The notes below the pieces were generated by a model. The model saw only the letters and a program-made list of their open reading frames with translations. It searched no databases and was not told where the DNA came from. Shown here piece by piece: positions 50,490 to 60,870 of a stretch of 64,000 bases of DNA. How positions within the stretch are numbered: position 1 is the stretch's first letter; each line of letters begins with the position of its first letter. The translations under genes and the position numbers were made by a program. The DNA comes from Posidonia oceanica (Eukaryota; Streptophyta; Magnoliopsida; Alismatales; Posidoniaceae), in the NCBI GenBank assembly GCA_037176725.1, contig JAZBRS010000049.1:33348001-33412000 (forward strand). Reading direction: 5' to 3'.

Positions 50490-53041
50490 CTAATCATGCC
50501 AGGACCTAAAACATGAACAAAGCAAGTACACCCAAAGACACGAGGAGTAGGAGGAAATAGAGTGCCCTTTAGGTATAAAAGAGAGGAGGGAGACTCCCCT
50601 TGAAGGATGGATGTCGGCATGCGTTTGATCAAATAATATGTCGTGAGGGCAACGTGGCCCCAATTGCACTTGGGAACCCTCATCTGGGTCAGTAAAGTAC
50701 GAGCAACATTAAGGATATGGTTTTTTTTTCCACACCGTTTTGATGAGAAGTGTTGACACAAAAGGTTTGATGGACAACACCCAATGAAGTACAAAAAGAA
50801 GAGAAGGAAGTGGACATATATTCCAAGACATTGTCACTACGAAGCATTTTTATAGAAACACCAAACTAAGTTTTTATTTCATGATAAAAAATTTGGAAAA
50901 CATAAAAAACATGAGATCTAGCTTTCAAGAGGTAGACCTAAATACAATGAGTAAAATCATCAATGAAAGTAACATAATACAAACTTCCTCCTTCCACAGA
51001 AGTACGAGAGGGACCCCAAATGTCTGAATGGATGAGAACAAAAGAAGTGGTACTACGTCTCTCATTGATGGTTGAAAAGAAGTACGATGATGCTTATCCA
51101 ACTGACAAGTTTCACACTATGATGAGAGATGTAGAGCGAAAGGAAGGTAGAAGCTACTGTAAAATGTGGACCGAAGGATGACCAAGTCTACAATGCCACT
51201 GAAGGAAGAAAACTCCTGCAGTTGCAGTAGTAGAAGATGAAAAGAAGTTATCTAAATAATAAAAGCCCCCAAACTCAGTCCAGTAGCAATCCTCTTCCTC
51301 ATGTGTAAGTCATGAGAATAACAAGAAATAGGTAGAAATAAGCCAAAACAATTTAGAGTGCAGGTAATGACGCTAATGGAAAAGAGACTACATGGAAAAT
51401 TAAGCACAAAAGGAACATTGTTCAAGGTAAGGTTGGAAGGGATAGTAACAACTCCCGAACTACACACAGGAGCAGTTGACCTATCTGTAATAGAAACAGG
51501 TGGTAGGTGGGTGCGCCTAACTAAGGATGTAAAAAGAGAGGATTCCCAGTCATATGTTGATTCGCACCAGAATCAATCAACCACTTACCCTTGGAGCTCT
51601 GAGACGTTAAGAATGCACTACTTGAGGAAGAGGTTGCAGCAGAATATGAAGAACTAGATGCTAGAGCTAGCGAGGCAAGTCTAGCCTCAAGATCAACAAT
51701 CTGTGACATCAAGGTGGAGTCAACATGAGCAACAAACACATCAGTAGGAGCACAAATAGAAGGCTCGGTGGACGGAGGTGTGAAAATTGCATGTAACAAC
51801 GCTCAATAGGATGACCACCCTTACCACAATAAGTATATGGGAGACGAGAACCACAATCACAACTCCCACGACTTCCCCAACTACCTCTCCCTCAGCCACC
51901 ACGATGGCCTCCATGTGATGCAGCATATGCAAAAGTCTCTAGAGTAGGTGGAGTAGAAGTAGCAGTACGACCCATCTGATGTGTCACATTGGAGACCCGA
52001 GCAGTAGTGGTAGATAGGGTCGGAATGGATGATTCTCCCAAAATCTGCTAATGAGTGTTCTCATAAGTAGTTCGTAAGCTCCGACGATACCAAACAATTA
52101 ACAACTCCTCAAAATGTTTGTGTTAAATGGCAATATCAACAAAGAACAGACGATGCTGCAAAAGCTCAACACTCAATGACTAAATTATATGAAATAAGAC
52201 CTCCGAAGTAGTGCCCTGTGTTGGCGAAGCAAAAAGATCGTAGTAGATCACATAGATCCGTGAAGTCTTGGCACCCATGGAATAGAGTTCCTTCACGTGA
52301 TCCCAAGCAGCCTTCACAATTTTGTCATGTCTAATCATAGGCAGACATGCCTCAAAAAGATTGTTTGCTAACCAAGTGCAAACCAAAGCATCATTAGCCT
52401 CCTATGATAAGGCGGTGGAAACCCAATGAGAAGTTTTTTCTTCCACTGAGTGAAACACTCCAATCAACATATTTGGGCCGGTCAACTTGGACCCGATTCC
52501 AAGATTCCCATAAGCATGAGACCTAGAAGAGGACGACATAACTAGTGCATGTCCTAGGAGGAAGACATCATCCAATCATGTGGCACAACCACAACAACTG
52601 GTAAAAGATGATCACAAAATCAAGCAGTGTATCACCATGCTCAAAGTACGCCCCATGACACGTACAAGTTTCAAATAGGGGCAAAAAAAATGATGCCTGG
52701 CACATGGATTTGGCAAAAAAAAAGGAGACCCTAATCCATGCCTAGGGAAGCACAAGGAGAGACGGAGAAGAGGGAGGAGCTCTCCCAGAGAAAGGAGGAC
52801 GGTGAACCCCTCAAAAAGTCACGAAACAGTGAATAAGGTAAATTCCAGCAAGTTGAAGACCAACGAAAAGGCCGATCAGACTTCTACCCCTTCTACCAAT
52901 GATGGCCACCGACGACGGTTGTTGCTGCCGTCGGTAGTGGCTGCTGCTGTTGCTAGTTCTATAGTGGTGGCGGCAGCTGGTGGTGGTGGTGGAAAGGAGG
53001 GAGAGAGTGTCTTCTTCGAAAAACCATAGCTCTTGATACCA

Positions 53042-53222
53042 TGTCATGAGAAAATAATAATTAGATCTCCTCGCCAATTAGGGTTACATGCCTATATATA
53101 GGCAATGATCTTAAACGGATATCTATATACCCATCTAACATCCACCTATCTATCATGACTTAAGTTGGTGAATATAAGCTACTCATCCTAGCATGAGGGA
53201 GTGTTGACCATTCATCATAACA
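53042..53222 (-). repeat. Copia C 5' LTR
   Basis: 181 bp, TGTCATGAGAAAATAA to CATCATAACA, preceded on the plus strand by the PBS complement GCTCTTGATACCA. Confidence 0.92.
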
Positions 53223-53463
53223 AGCAAAAGCAAAATATGATGTATAAATAAAAAGAACTTTGACTCAGTCATAGACTGAAATACATGCAGAAACCACAAC
53301 AACCATATATCTTGCATCGTGATGATACCGCTATATAGATCTTATCTAATCCATCATCTATTTTCTTTAAAAATGTTTGAACAACGAACTCTAGATTATT
53401 CTTTACGGCAAATATTCCTCTTCTGAAACATTTGAAATCGAACTTATTGTGTTACAGTATCAC
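53223..53463 (+). other. Displaced 3' flank of the MAP65-like pseudogene
   Basis: About 240 bp between copia C and copia E. It would have followed the MAP65 stop codon directly before copia C inserted, so it is the original 3' UTR or flank. No polyadenylation site was assigned. Confidence 0.55.
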
Positions 53464-54514
53464 TGTTAGATGGTGGGTCATGTTACAGAGTAGTGGGTTT
53501 TTTGTTAGGATTCATTTAAGATCCTTTTATCTCTTTGTATATCTATTCTTACCCTCTCTCAGGTGTATATGATGGACTAGACTACAGTTACTAATTCTCC
53601 ACTCTATTTTCTCTATGTATCTCTCTAACGTGGTATTAAAGCAAGAAATGTAACCTAACTTTGCAATGAACCCCCGAATTTCAATCCACTCAAGCCTACC
53701 ATCCCAACTGCCAAACATCAATAACTAACTATTACGAGCATGTGTAGGGGCATGAAAGTGATATTCTGACCATTAACCGTAATGCTGATCATGAATAATG
53801 ATTCTCTCTGTAAACAATAATTTCAGTTGTGAAAGTGAACAATAATTTTGGTCGTGGCTAGTGATATTTCCGACCATGAAAGGTTGACAGCCTCTCTCCT
53901 AAATCCTAATAGCCCGTATCTCTAGGCTCTTCCCTTTAAAGGTCCGTAGTAATTTTTGTCACATGCCATGTAATAGTGTCAGTCTGAATCTGTTAGTGGA
54001 GATTGAATCAGTCAGCGATGGGTGATTTGGAAGATGTTGCCACACGCCATATGGTGGACTCATTGGTTGGAGCACAATCACAGAATTTTCCAAGCAGCCT
54101 TTGCTGAGTAGCAGGAACGGAAGGTCATTTCTAAAAATGTGATTGAGTAGTCTTCCTCCTAGTGTGTGAGGTGAACACAGATGTTGTGCCTTCAGCATGG
54201 CTGAAGTTTTATTTGCTCGTTGATGAGGCAGTTTTTCTCTTTGCTTGTTGGTGGCAATCTTGTTGTTTGTTCCTGTTTCTTTTGTTGTTTTGTTCCATTC
54301 CTTTTTGGTTCCTTGTCCTAATCATCTTGCTTAGGATCTTGTTTATTGTTTTGTTCCTCTGTTGCCACTAGTTTATCTGTATTGTTTTTCTCAATTGCTT
54401 GCGCCGTAATCTAACTGTTTAGGTTACAAGCCTTCGACTATGTCAGTCAAGTATATTTTTTTAGACTCTATGAGTAAATTACATATCCACCCCTTACTTT
54501 TCAATAAATGTTAA

Positions 54515-54640
54515 TGTTAGAGAGGTTATATTATGTATTAGGACTGTAGTAGGTAATCGGGTTATTGGATATCCTATATATATGTAACTACACTCTCAGA
54601 ATAATACAGATTCTTTTGCCTCCCTTTTTTACTTTCTACA
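54515..54640 (+). repeat. Copia F 5' LTR
   Basis: 126 bp, TGTTAGAGAGGTTATATT to ACTTTCTACA. Confidence 0.92.
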
Positions 54641-54714
54641 TGGTACCAGAGCCCAGGGACAAACCCTAGGCAGCCGTCAGCCTTCATACCTGCCGCCGGC
54701 CCTTTCTCTCTTCT

Positions 54715-54900
54715 CCGGCAGCCTCTACACCACCTTCAAGCGCTGCCGGCAGCCTCCAATCTACCTTCCAGCACCGCCGGCAGCACAGGAACACCCCTCC
54801 AGGGGTGCCGACAGCCCCAGCAGGGCTGTCCAGTCCCACCGGCGACCCAGGACAGACCCTTCAGAGCCGCTGACGCCGTCGGTAGGGTCTTCCAGACCCT
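54715..54900 (+). repeat. 31-bp tandem repeats in copia F leader
   Basis: Six degenerate GC-rich units start at 54715, 54746, 54777, 54808, 54839 and 54870, all 31 bp apart, most starting CCGGCAG or CCGACAG. They lie between the PBS and gag. Confidence 0.85.
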
Positions 54901-55154
54901 TCAGGCCCGCTGGCACAGTCTTCCCAGGCCTTCAGGCCCGTCACCCACCTCCTCCGGCCATGTTCTAGGCCTCCTACCAGTCTAAAGTCTCTGTTTGTGT
55001 GTGGATACGTGATATCCACACGTGTTTGTGCCTCCAGACTATGTGTTTGTGTTACCGGACGGCGGTTGTGCGTTCTTTTGGTCTCTTTCCACAACAAATC
55101 AGTTATCCTTCTCTACCAGCTGCGACAATCAGACCATGTTTCCTACTTATCTCC

Positions 55155-58100
55155 ATGGCGGTGCGTGAATCTTTGGTGAAGAATCTTAGTGGGACCCTTG
55201 AAAAATTAAACAGCAAGAATTATTTTCTTTGGGCGCAAAGTTTCGGACTTCTATTGCAGTCCATTGCAAGATGAGTCACCTTACAAAGCCTCCTCCTAAC
55301 AACAAAGATGCAACATACAATGATTGGTATGCGAATGATGCAACTATAGTATCTTGATTAGTGCATAGTATGGAGTCTACAGTTGCAAGGGGCGTCATGA
55401 TGTTGCGGCCGGCAAAGAAGATCTGAGATACGTTACGTCTCACGTATGGTCACGAGAAAAACATATCCAGAGTCTTCGAAGTATACGAACAATTGTTCAC
55501 CTTACGGCAAGGTGATCATTCAGTTCAGGAGCACTTTACACTTCTACGAGTTTTGCTTGATGAGCTTGAGATCTACCAACTTTTGACTGGTATGTCATTT
55601 AGATGAAGCAGTACCGTAAAGAGCTGGCTGTGGCGATCTACCGTTTCAGTTTGAATCCGAATCTCAATTCTCAGATCAGGGGACAAATTTTAGGAGCTGA
55701 CAGTGTGCCTGATCTACAGTCTATCTTTGCCAGCGTCTTACATATTTCCACAGCCACGCCTTCTCCAGTGTCCGATCAATCAGCCATGGCAGCTACACGT
55801 GGTCTAGGGCGCGGTGGCTCCTGCGGGGTGGTCGTGGCCATACAGACAATGGAGGATGCCCCCGTTGCACTCACTGTGGACGGACAGGTCATCGGGTTGA
55901 CAGATGCTGGGATTTGATTGGTCAACCTTCAACAGTCCATATTACTATCGAGTCTACACCCACCACTTCCACCAGCGAAGAACAGACGATTACCATCTCT
56001 CAAGCTGACTATGAACGGCTCTTACAGCTAAAGGTCACTGACTCCGCAGCCACTGCCTCCCATACTACTTCCACAGGTACTAGTGTTCTCCTCGCATCCA
56101 GGAATCCCTCCTAGATCATTGATTCTAATGCCTTCTCCTATATGCCAAGTACAAAAAGTCTTTTTACACGTTTGTCCTAACTTTCTGATATTCGATCAGT
56201 GGCCATCGCTGATAGTCAGTCTTGTCCTGTAACTGGAGAAGGGATTGTGCAGACCTCTTCACAGCTTTCACTAGAAAAAGTCTTATATTTCCTGTTAACT
56301 TCCTTTCTATTAGTGCTATTACAAAACAATTACTTTGTTATGTCACCTTCTTTCCTTTTCACTGCATTGTTTCGGGATTTGCGGACGGGGAGGAGGAATG
56401 ATTTGAGTCGTGAACGAGACAATGGCATATACCTGCTGGTCAATGACGATATACCACGAGGATTAGCGTCTGTGGCGTCCACCTCTAAGCCGTCTGTTCT
56501 GTGGTACTACCGGTTAGGTCATCTATCCCACCAGAAGTTGCAACAGCTTTGCCTTGGGTCTCTGTCTCTCCTTATAATTGTGAGTCTTGTCAGTTGGGTA
56601 AGTACCATCGTGCTTTTTTTAAGCATTTACGTCTTGTGTCGAGTCCAGCTTTGTTTGAGTTAGTCCATTGTGATATCTGGGTCCTACCAGAGTTTCGTCT
56701 GCGTGTGGTCATCGATATTACATTATTTTTATTAATGATTTCTCACAAGTGTCTTGGGTATACTTACTTAAAGATCATGGTCATATTTTTGATGTTACTC
56801 CAAAATGTTTGTGCAATGATAATGCTCTTGAATTTGTCCAATCCAGGATTAAGTTTTGTTGTGTATCTTAAGGTATTATACATCAGACTACTTGTCCTCA
56901 CACTTCTCAACAAAATGGGGTTGCTGAACGCAAACATGGATATATATTACATGTTACTCGCACCATCATGTTCCACATGCAGGTGCCCAAACACCTATGA
57001 TCAGATACTATCTTTACTGCTACATATCTCATAAATAAGATGCCATCTACTCCTTTAGGAGGTGAGGTCCCGGTTCGGCGTCTTCGGCCAGACACTAATA
57101 TGTTTACTTTAATCCCTTGAGTTTTTGGGTGTCTTGCTTTTATTCAGGATCTTTCTTTCTCCTGGACTAGATAAATTATCTCTCAGATCAATCAAGTGTA
57201 TTTTGGTTGGTTATTCTATAACTCAAAGGAGTAACCGATGTTTTCATCCTCCCACCAGACAATATTTTGTGTCTACCGATGTCACCTTTTTTGAGTCTAA
57301 GAGTTATTCCAATAGTTCTACACCCAATGTCAAGTGTCTTCCTCTCACGTCTGTTGTTGAGCTACTTGCCATAGACAACCAGGATACCCCCACTGTCAGT
57401 AAGGAGATTTCTCGTCCTTTGTAGGTATATCGTTGCCGCCAGCAGATACAAGTGCCTCTAACGACAAAACTGACATCCTCTACGAATGCAAATCCATCCT
57501 CAAATAATTTTGATCTTCCAATCGTACAACGCAAAGGTACCAATTCCTTCACTGCTCGTCCAATCTCCAATTTTGTTTCTTACGACTCTTCACCCTCATT
57601 TCCATAGTTTTGCCTTGTATATCTCTTCTGAGTCTGTTCACGGGAATCATCAGGAGACACTATTACTTTCTCAGTGGAAGGCAGCTATGTATGAGGAGAT
57701 AGCTGTATTAACAGCTTGTAGCACTTGAGAGTTGGTGACCCGCCCTGTCAAAGCTACCATAGTCACCTGCAGATGGGTCTACACTGTAAAGTACAAGGCA
57801 GACGACACAGTAGACAGATACAAAGCCCGACTGGTTGCTCAAGGATTCACTCAGACATATGGTATCGACTATGATGAGACTTTCTCCTATTGCTCGCCTC
57901 AATTCCATCCAAGTGATCTTGTCTATTGCCAAAAACAATTCTTGGAAGCTGTGCCAATTAGATGTCAAGCATGCATTCTTACACGGTGATCTTACAGATT
58001 CTGTGCTTATGGAGCAACCTCCGGGATATGTTGCTCTAGATGAGGATAGAGTATGCAGGCTGAACAAGGCTATTTATGGTCTAAAACAGAATCCCTGAGC

Positions 58101-59167
58101 TTGGTTTGATAAATTCAGTAAGATGGTTATGGCAGGGGATTTCAAAGATGTGTTATTGATCACTCTATCTTCTATAGGAAGACTGCTTGTGGATGTGAAC
58201 TCCTCGTGGTCTATGTTGATGATATATTAGTGACAGGCAGTGATGCAAAGGACATTGAAGAAATAAAAGAGCACCTTAGGACACACTTTGTCATTAAAGA
58301 TATAGGAAAGCCAAGATACTTTCTAGGCATTAAGTTTGCCTATGGTAATGGAAAAATGGCACTATCTCAGAGAAAATATGTCCTTGACCTCCTTTAAGAA
58401 ACAGGACTTTTGAGGTGCAAGCCAGAGAGTACTCCTATTGAGCAGACACCATCCTTTTGGGATACCATTTCAGAGCTGTTAGAGGACAAGATCAGTACAG
58501 ACGATTAATTGGGAAACTTATATATTTGACGGTGACTTGGCCAGATATCTCCTATGCAGTCAGTTTACTGAATCAATTCATGCATGAACCCAGAAGAGTA
58601 CACTGGAGTGGAACTTTACGCGTTCTTGCCTATGTCAAAGGTGCTCCAGGAAGAAGCTTAGTTTACAGGAGGAATGGACATATGAAGATTAAGGTTTACT
58701 CAAATTCAGGATATGCAGGAGATCGAGGAGATAGGAAGTCCATGTCTGATTTCTGCACATATGTAGGAGACAATCTTGTCACCTGACGCAGTAAGAAGCA
58801 AAACGTAGTGTCTCAATCCAGTACAGAGGCAGAATACGGATCCATGACTCAGAAGACTTGCAAGATAATGTGGATAAGGTCACTCTTATTGGAGCTTGAT
58901 TTTCCTGTTGAGATGCCTATACCGATGCATTATGACAATCAAGCTGCCATATTCATTGCCAATAATCCCACTTTTCATGAGCGCACAAAGCACATAAAGG
59001 TTGACTGTCATTATGTGCGGGACATGGTGATAGAAGGAGTTATTTCTACGTCCTACACTCAGTCGTCAGAACAGCTAGCTGACATCTTCACCAAAGGATT
59101 GATTGTAGGGGTTTTTGAGTCCTTGTGTGCCAAACTGGGCATGATAGGCATGTATGTTCCAGCTTGA
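55155..59167 (+). pseudogene. Copia F gag-pol remnant
   Basis: Gag starts MAVRESLVKNLSGTLEKLNS (55155) and soon meets stops. A zinc knuckle lies near 55865-55910. Linker with ISQADYERLLQLK parallels MTQADYEELLLLR of copia D. Pre-integrase with YRLGHLSHQKL near 56510; integrase remnants 56600-57300; RT begins near 57740, with [14 protein letters not shown] (57950-57990), KAIYGLKQNP (58070) and YVDDILVTGSD (58206). RNase H 58457-59167 with YDNQAAIFIANNPTFHERTK and ADIFTKGL is almost intact. At least eight stops or frameshifts are present overall. Confidence 0.88.
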
Positions 59168-59174
59168 GGGGAAA

Positions 59175-59329
59175 TGTTAGAGAGATTATATTATGTACTA
59201 GGACTATAATGGGTAATCGGATTATTGGATATCCATCCAGTCTAAGGTATATCTGATATATCCTATATTTATGTAACTACACTTTCAGAATAATATAGAT
59301 TCTTTTTCCTCCTTTTTTTACTTTCTATA
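59175..59329 (+). repeat. Copia F 3' LTR
   Basis: 155 bp, TGTTAGAGAGATTATATT to ACTTTCTATA. It contains 29 extra bases after GGATATC that partly repeat neighbouring GATATATCC sequence. Confidence 0.92.
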
Positions 59330-59646
59330 GTTAAAATTCCCTCTGAGAAAAAAGTTTTGCACACCATATACTAGATTGAAGGATCAGATGCCAAGCTATT
59401 CAGTAAGGCCTTCAGTGAAACTTTTGTAACAGGGAAACTTTACTTTATGTACAAGATGGATATGTCTGGTATTTATGATCCAGCTTGAGGGAAACTTTTA
59501 GAATAGCAGGTTATGTTCAAGAGTAGTGGGTTTATGTTAAGAATCATCTGGGGAATAGTTTATCCTTTTGTATTTCTCTTTTCACCTTCGGGCGAGAGAC
59601 TACAATTATGAAATTTTATTTATTTTCTCTATCCATCTGTCTAATA

Positions 59647-60870
59647 ACCACTTCTTACACCTTTTATTAAGTGTGTTATAACTTTTACATTAATTACCTA
59701 CATGTTGAACCCCTCTTAACCTGGACATATGACGGACTACTTAATAGACTACACATCAAACACAACAGCAGTTCCACTTCTGGCTGCATTGATGATGAAA
59801 TATTATCATATAGTTTGTCCTAGACTCCAGCCTAGCAGCCTCTAACTGACACCTAGTGTGTCAGCTATATCATAGTAAATTTAAACATTATCCCCACAGA
59901 TTAAAATTCATAACAGCAAAGCTTATAGACAATGGGAGACAGAAAACACCATACCAATAATTATTCTACCTCAGCTTTCGAGAGCGGGTGAGTTAGGCGC
60001 CATTTTGCATGTGTACTCCCCCTTGTGTTATGGTATAATACCTGCTAAGCCCCATAAAAATTATTCAACATGCTAAGTTTTTTATGGCCACCAGCTAAAA
60101 TACGTCATAAGATGAATATTGTTTGCCTTACATTCTTAGTAAGCTATGTGTATTATTGGTGCTTGACTATAACTAATTGAGGCATAGTTCCTAATTATAG
60201 GAGCAATCAGTGCATGACTTGGAATGTGGTCTTGTCTGATGCATTCAGAAGACGTGGGAGAAGGGACGATGAGGGATTTATGCCAGCATAGATGATGTTT
60301 AAAACTTGCAAAATGACAGATTTTTTAAAACAAGTGAATATCTTGTATTGAAGATCACAGTTTCACCTATTACATTAATTTGGTGTTGACAGTGATTATT
60401 ATTTCAAACCAAATGCTTTTGTATAAGATTTGGGACGTGGTTGCTGACCTTAAGATTGATGTCTAAGGGATAACAACAAAGTCATGACTGAATCAACTTG
60501 TAATGCAGGTCAGCAGGGATATGCACTTGAAATGAAAGATCACTAGCCAGTTTCAAGATTGCCCCAGATGTTGAAGAGCATGCTATTAGGTTCAACAGAT
60601 AATTTCAGCTTAAGTCCTGTAAAATCACATCTTAATATTTACAAGTGAGCCACTTACATCTTTTAGACCAAAGAAGACAACAGATAGAAGAGTGCAACTA
60701 CAGTGCAAAATAAACATGCTTATGGGGTGCTGGTGCAGGTTTCAAGCATACAATTATAAATAATTCCCAGTACCAAAGCTGAAGACTATACACGTGTGCC
60801 TCAAAATACCTATATCAAATACATTTGAGAAAAGTTTATGGAAGTAACCATCCTGGTTGTGATTGAATAT
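59647..60870. other. Intergenic DNA downstream of the WD40 gene
   Basis: About 1.2 kb. No gene or transposon end was recognised. If the WD40 gene has more 3' exons they should lie here, but I found none with WD40-like sequence. Confidence 0.45.

Larger units (their letters stand above)
37530..52539 (-). pseudogene. Copia C gag-pol remnant (split by insertions)
   Basis: Minus-strand order: gag from MSSSSRSHAYGNLG (52539) with pieces at 52386-52180; Gly/Arg-rich region and zinc knuckle near 51932-51741; protease with WLIDSGANQHMTG near 51590, active-site DSG present; integrase pieces near 51070-50500, ending where the chromovirus interrupts; resumption at 40726-40690; reverse transcriptase 40111-39363, in which the YVDD motif reads YVYD (near 39620), a lost catalytic Asp; connection and RNase H 39340-39168 and 38006-37530, split by the hAT-like element. 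Many stops are present. Not functional. Confidence 0.85.
37337..53222 (-). mobile_element. Copia C, outer Ty1/copia element of the nested tower
   Basis: LTRs 37337-37517 and 53042-53222 are both 181 bp and differ at about 25 positions (14%, hand count). The minus-strand PBS is TGGTATCAAGAGC (53029-53041) and a purine tract lies at 37518-37529. Flanks AGTAA (37332-37336) and AGCAA (53223-53227) give a 5-bp duplication with one mismatch. The insertion lies 8 bp after the TGA of the MAP65-like gene. It is inflated to 15.9 kb by the hAT-like element (38007-39159) and the chromovirus (40727-50489); its own length is about 5 kb. Confidence 0.93.
54515..59329 (+). mobile_element. Copia F nested in copia E
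   Basis: LTRs 54515-54640 (126 bp) and 59175-59329 (155 bp) differ at about 12 positions (9.5%) plus a 29-bp indel. Target duplication is perfect: GTTAA at 54510-54514 and 59330-59334. The PBS TGGTACCAGAGC starts at 54641 and the purine tract GAGGGGAAA precedes the right LTR. Gag, integrase and RT/RNase H resemble copia D, so the two belong to related families. Confidence 0.93.
53464..59646 (+). mobile_element. Copia E, old copia element mostly replaced by copia F
   Basis: LTRs 53464-53630 and 59496-59646 share GAGTAGTGGGTTT and TTTCTCTATNNATCT stretches but are strongly diverged. The PBS TGGTATTAAAGC follows the left LTR (53631-53642). A CTTGAGGGAAACT purine tract precedes the right LTR. 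Flanks ATCAC (53459-53463) and ACCAC (59647-59651) match at 4 of 5. Own internal sequence is only 53643-54509 and 59335-59495; the latter ends in an RNase H tail ending DMSGIYDPA. Most of gag-pol is missing. Confidence 0.75.
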
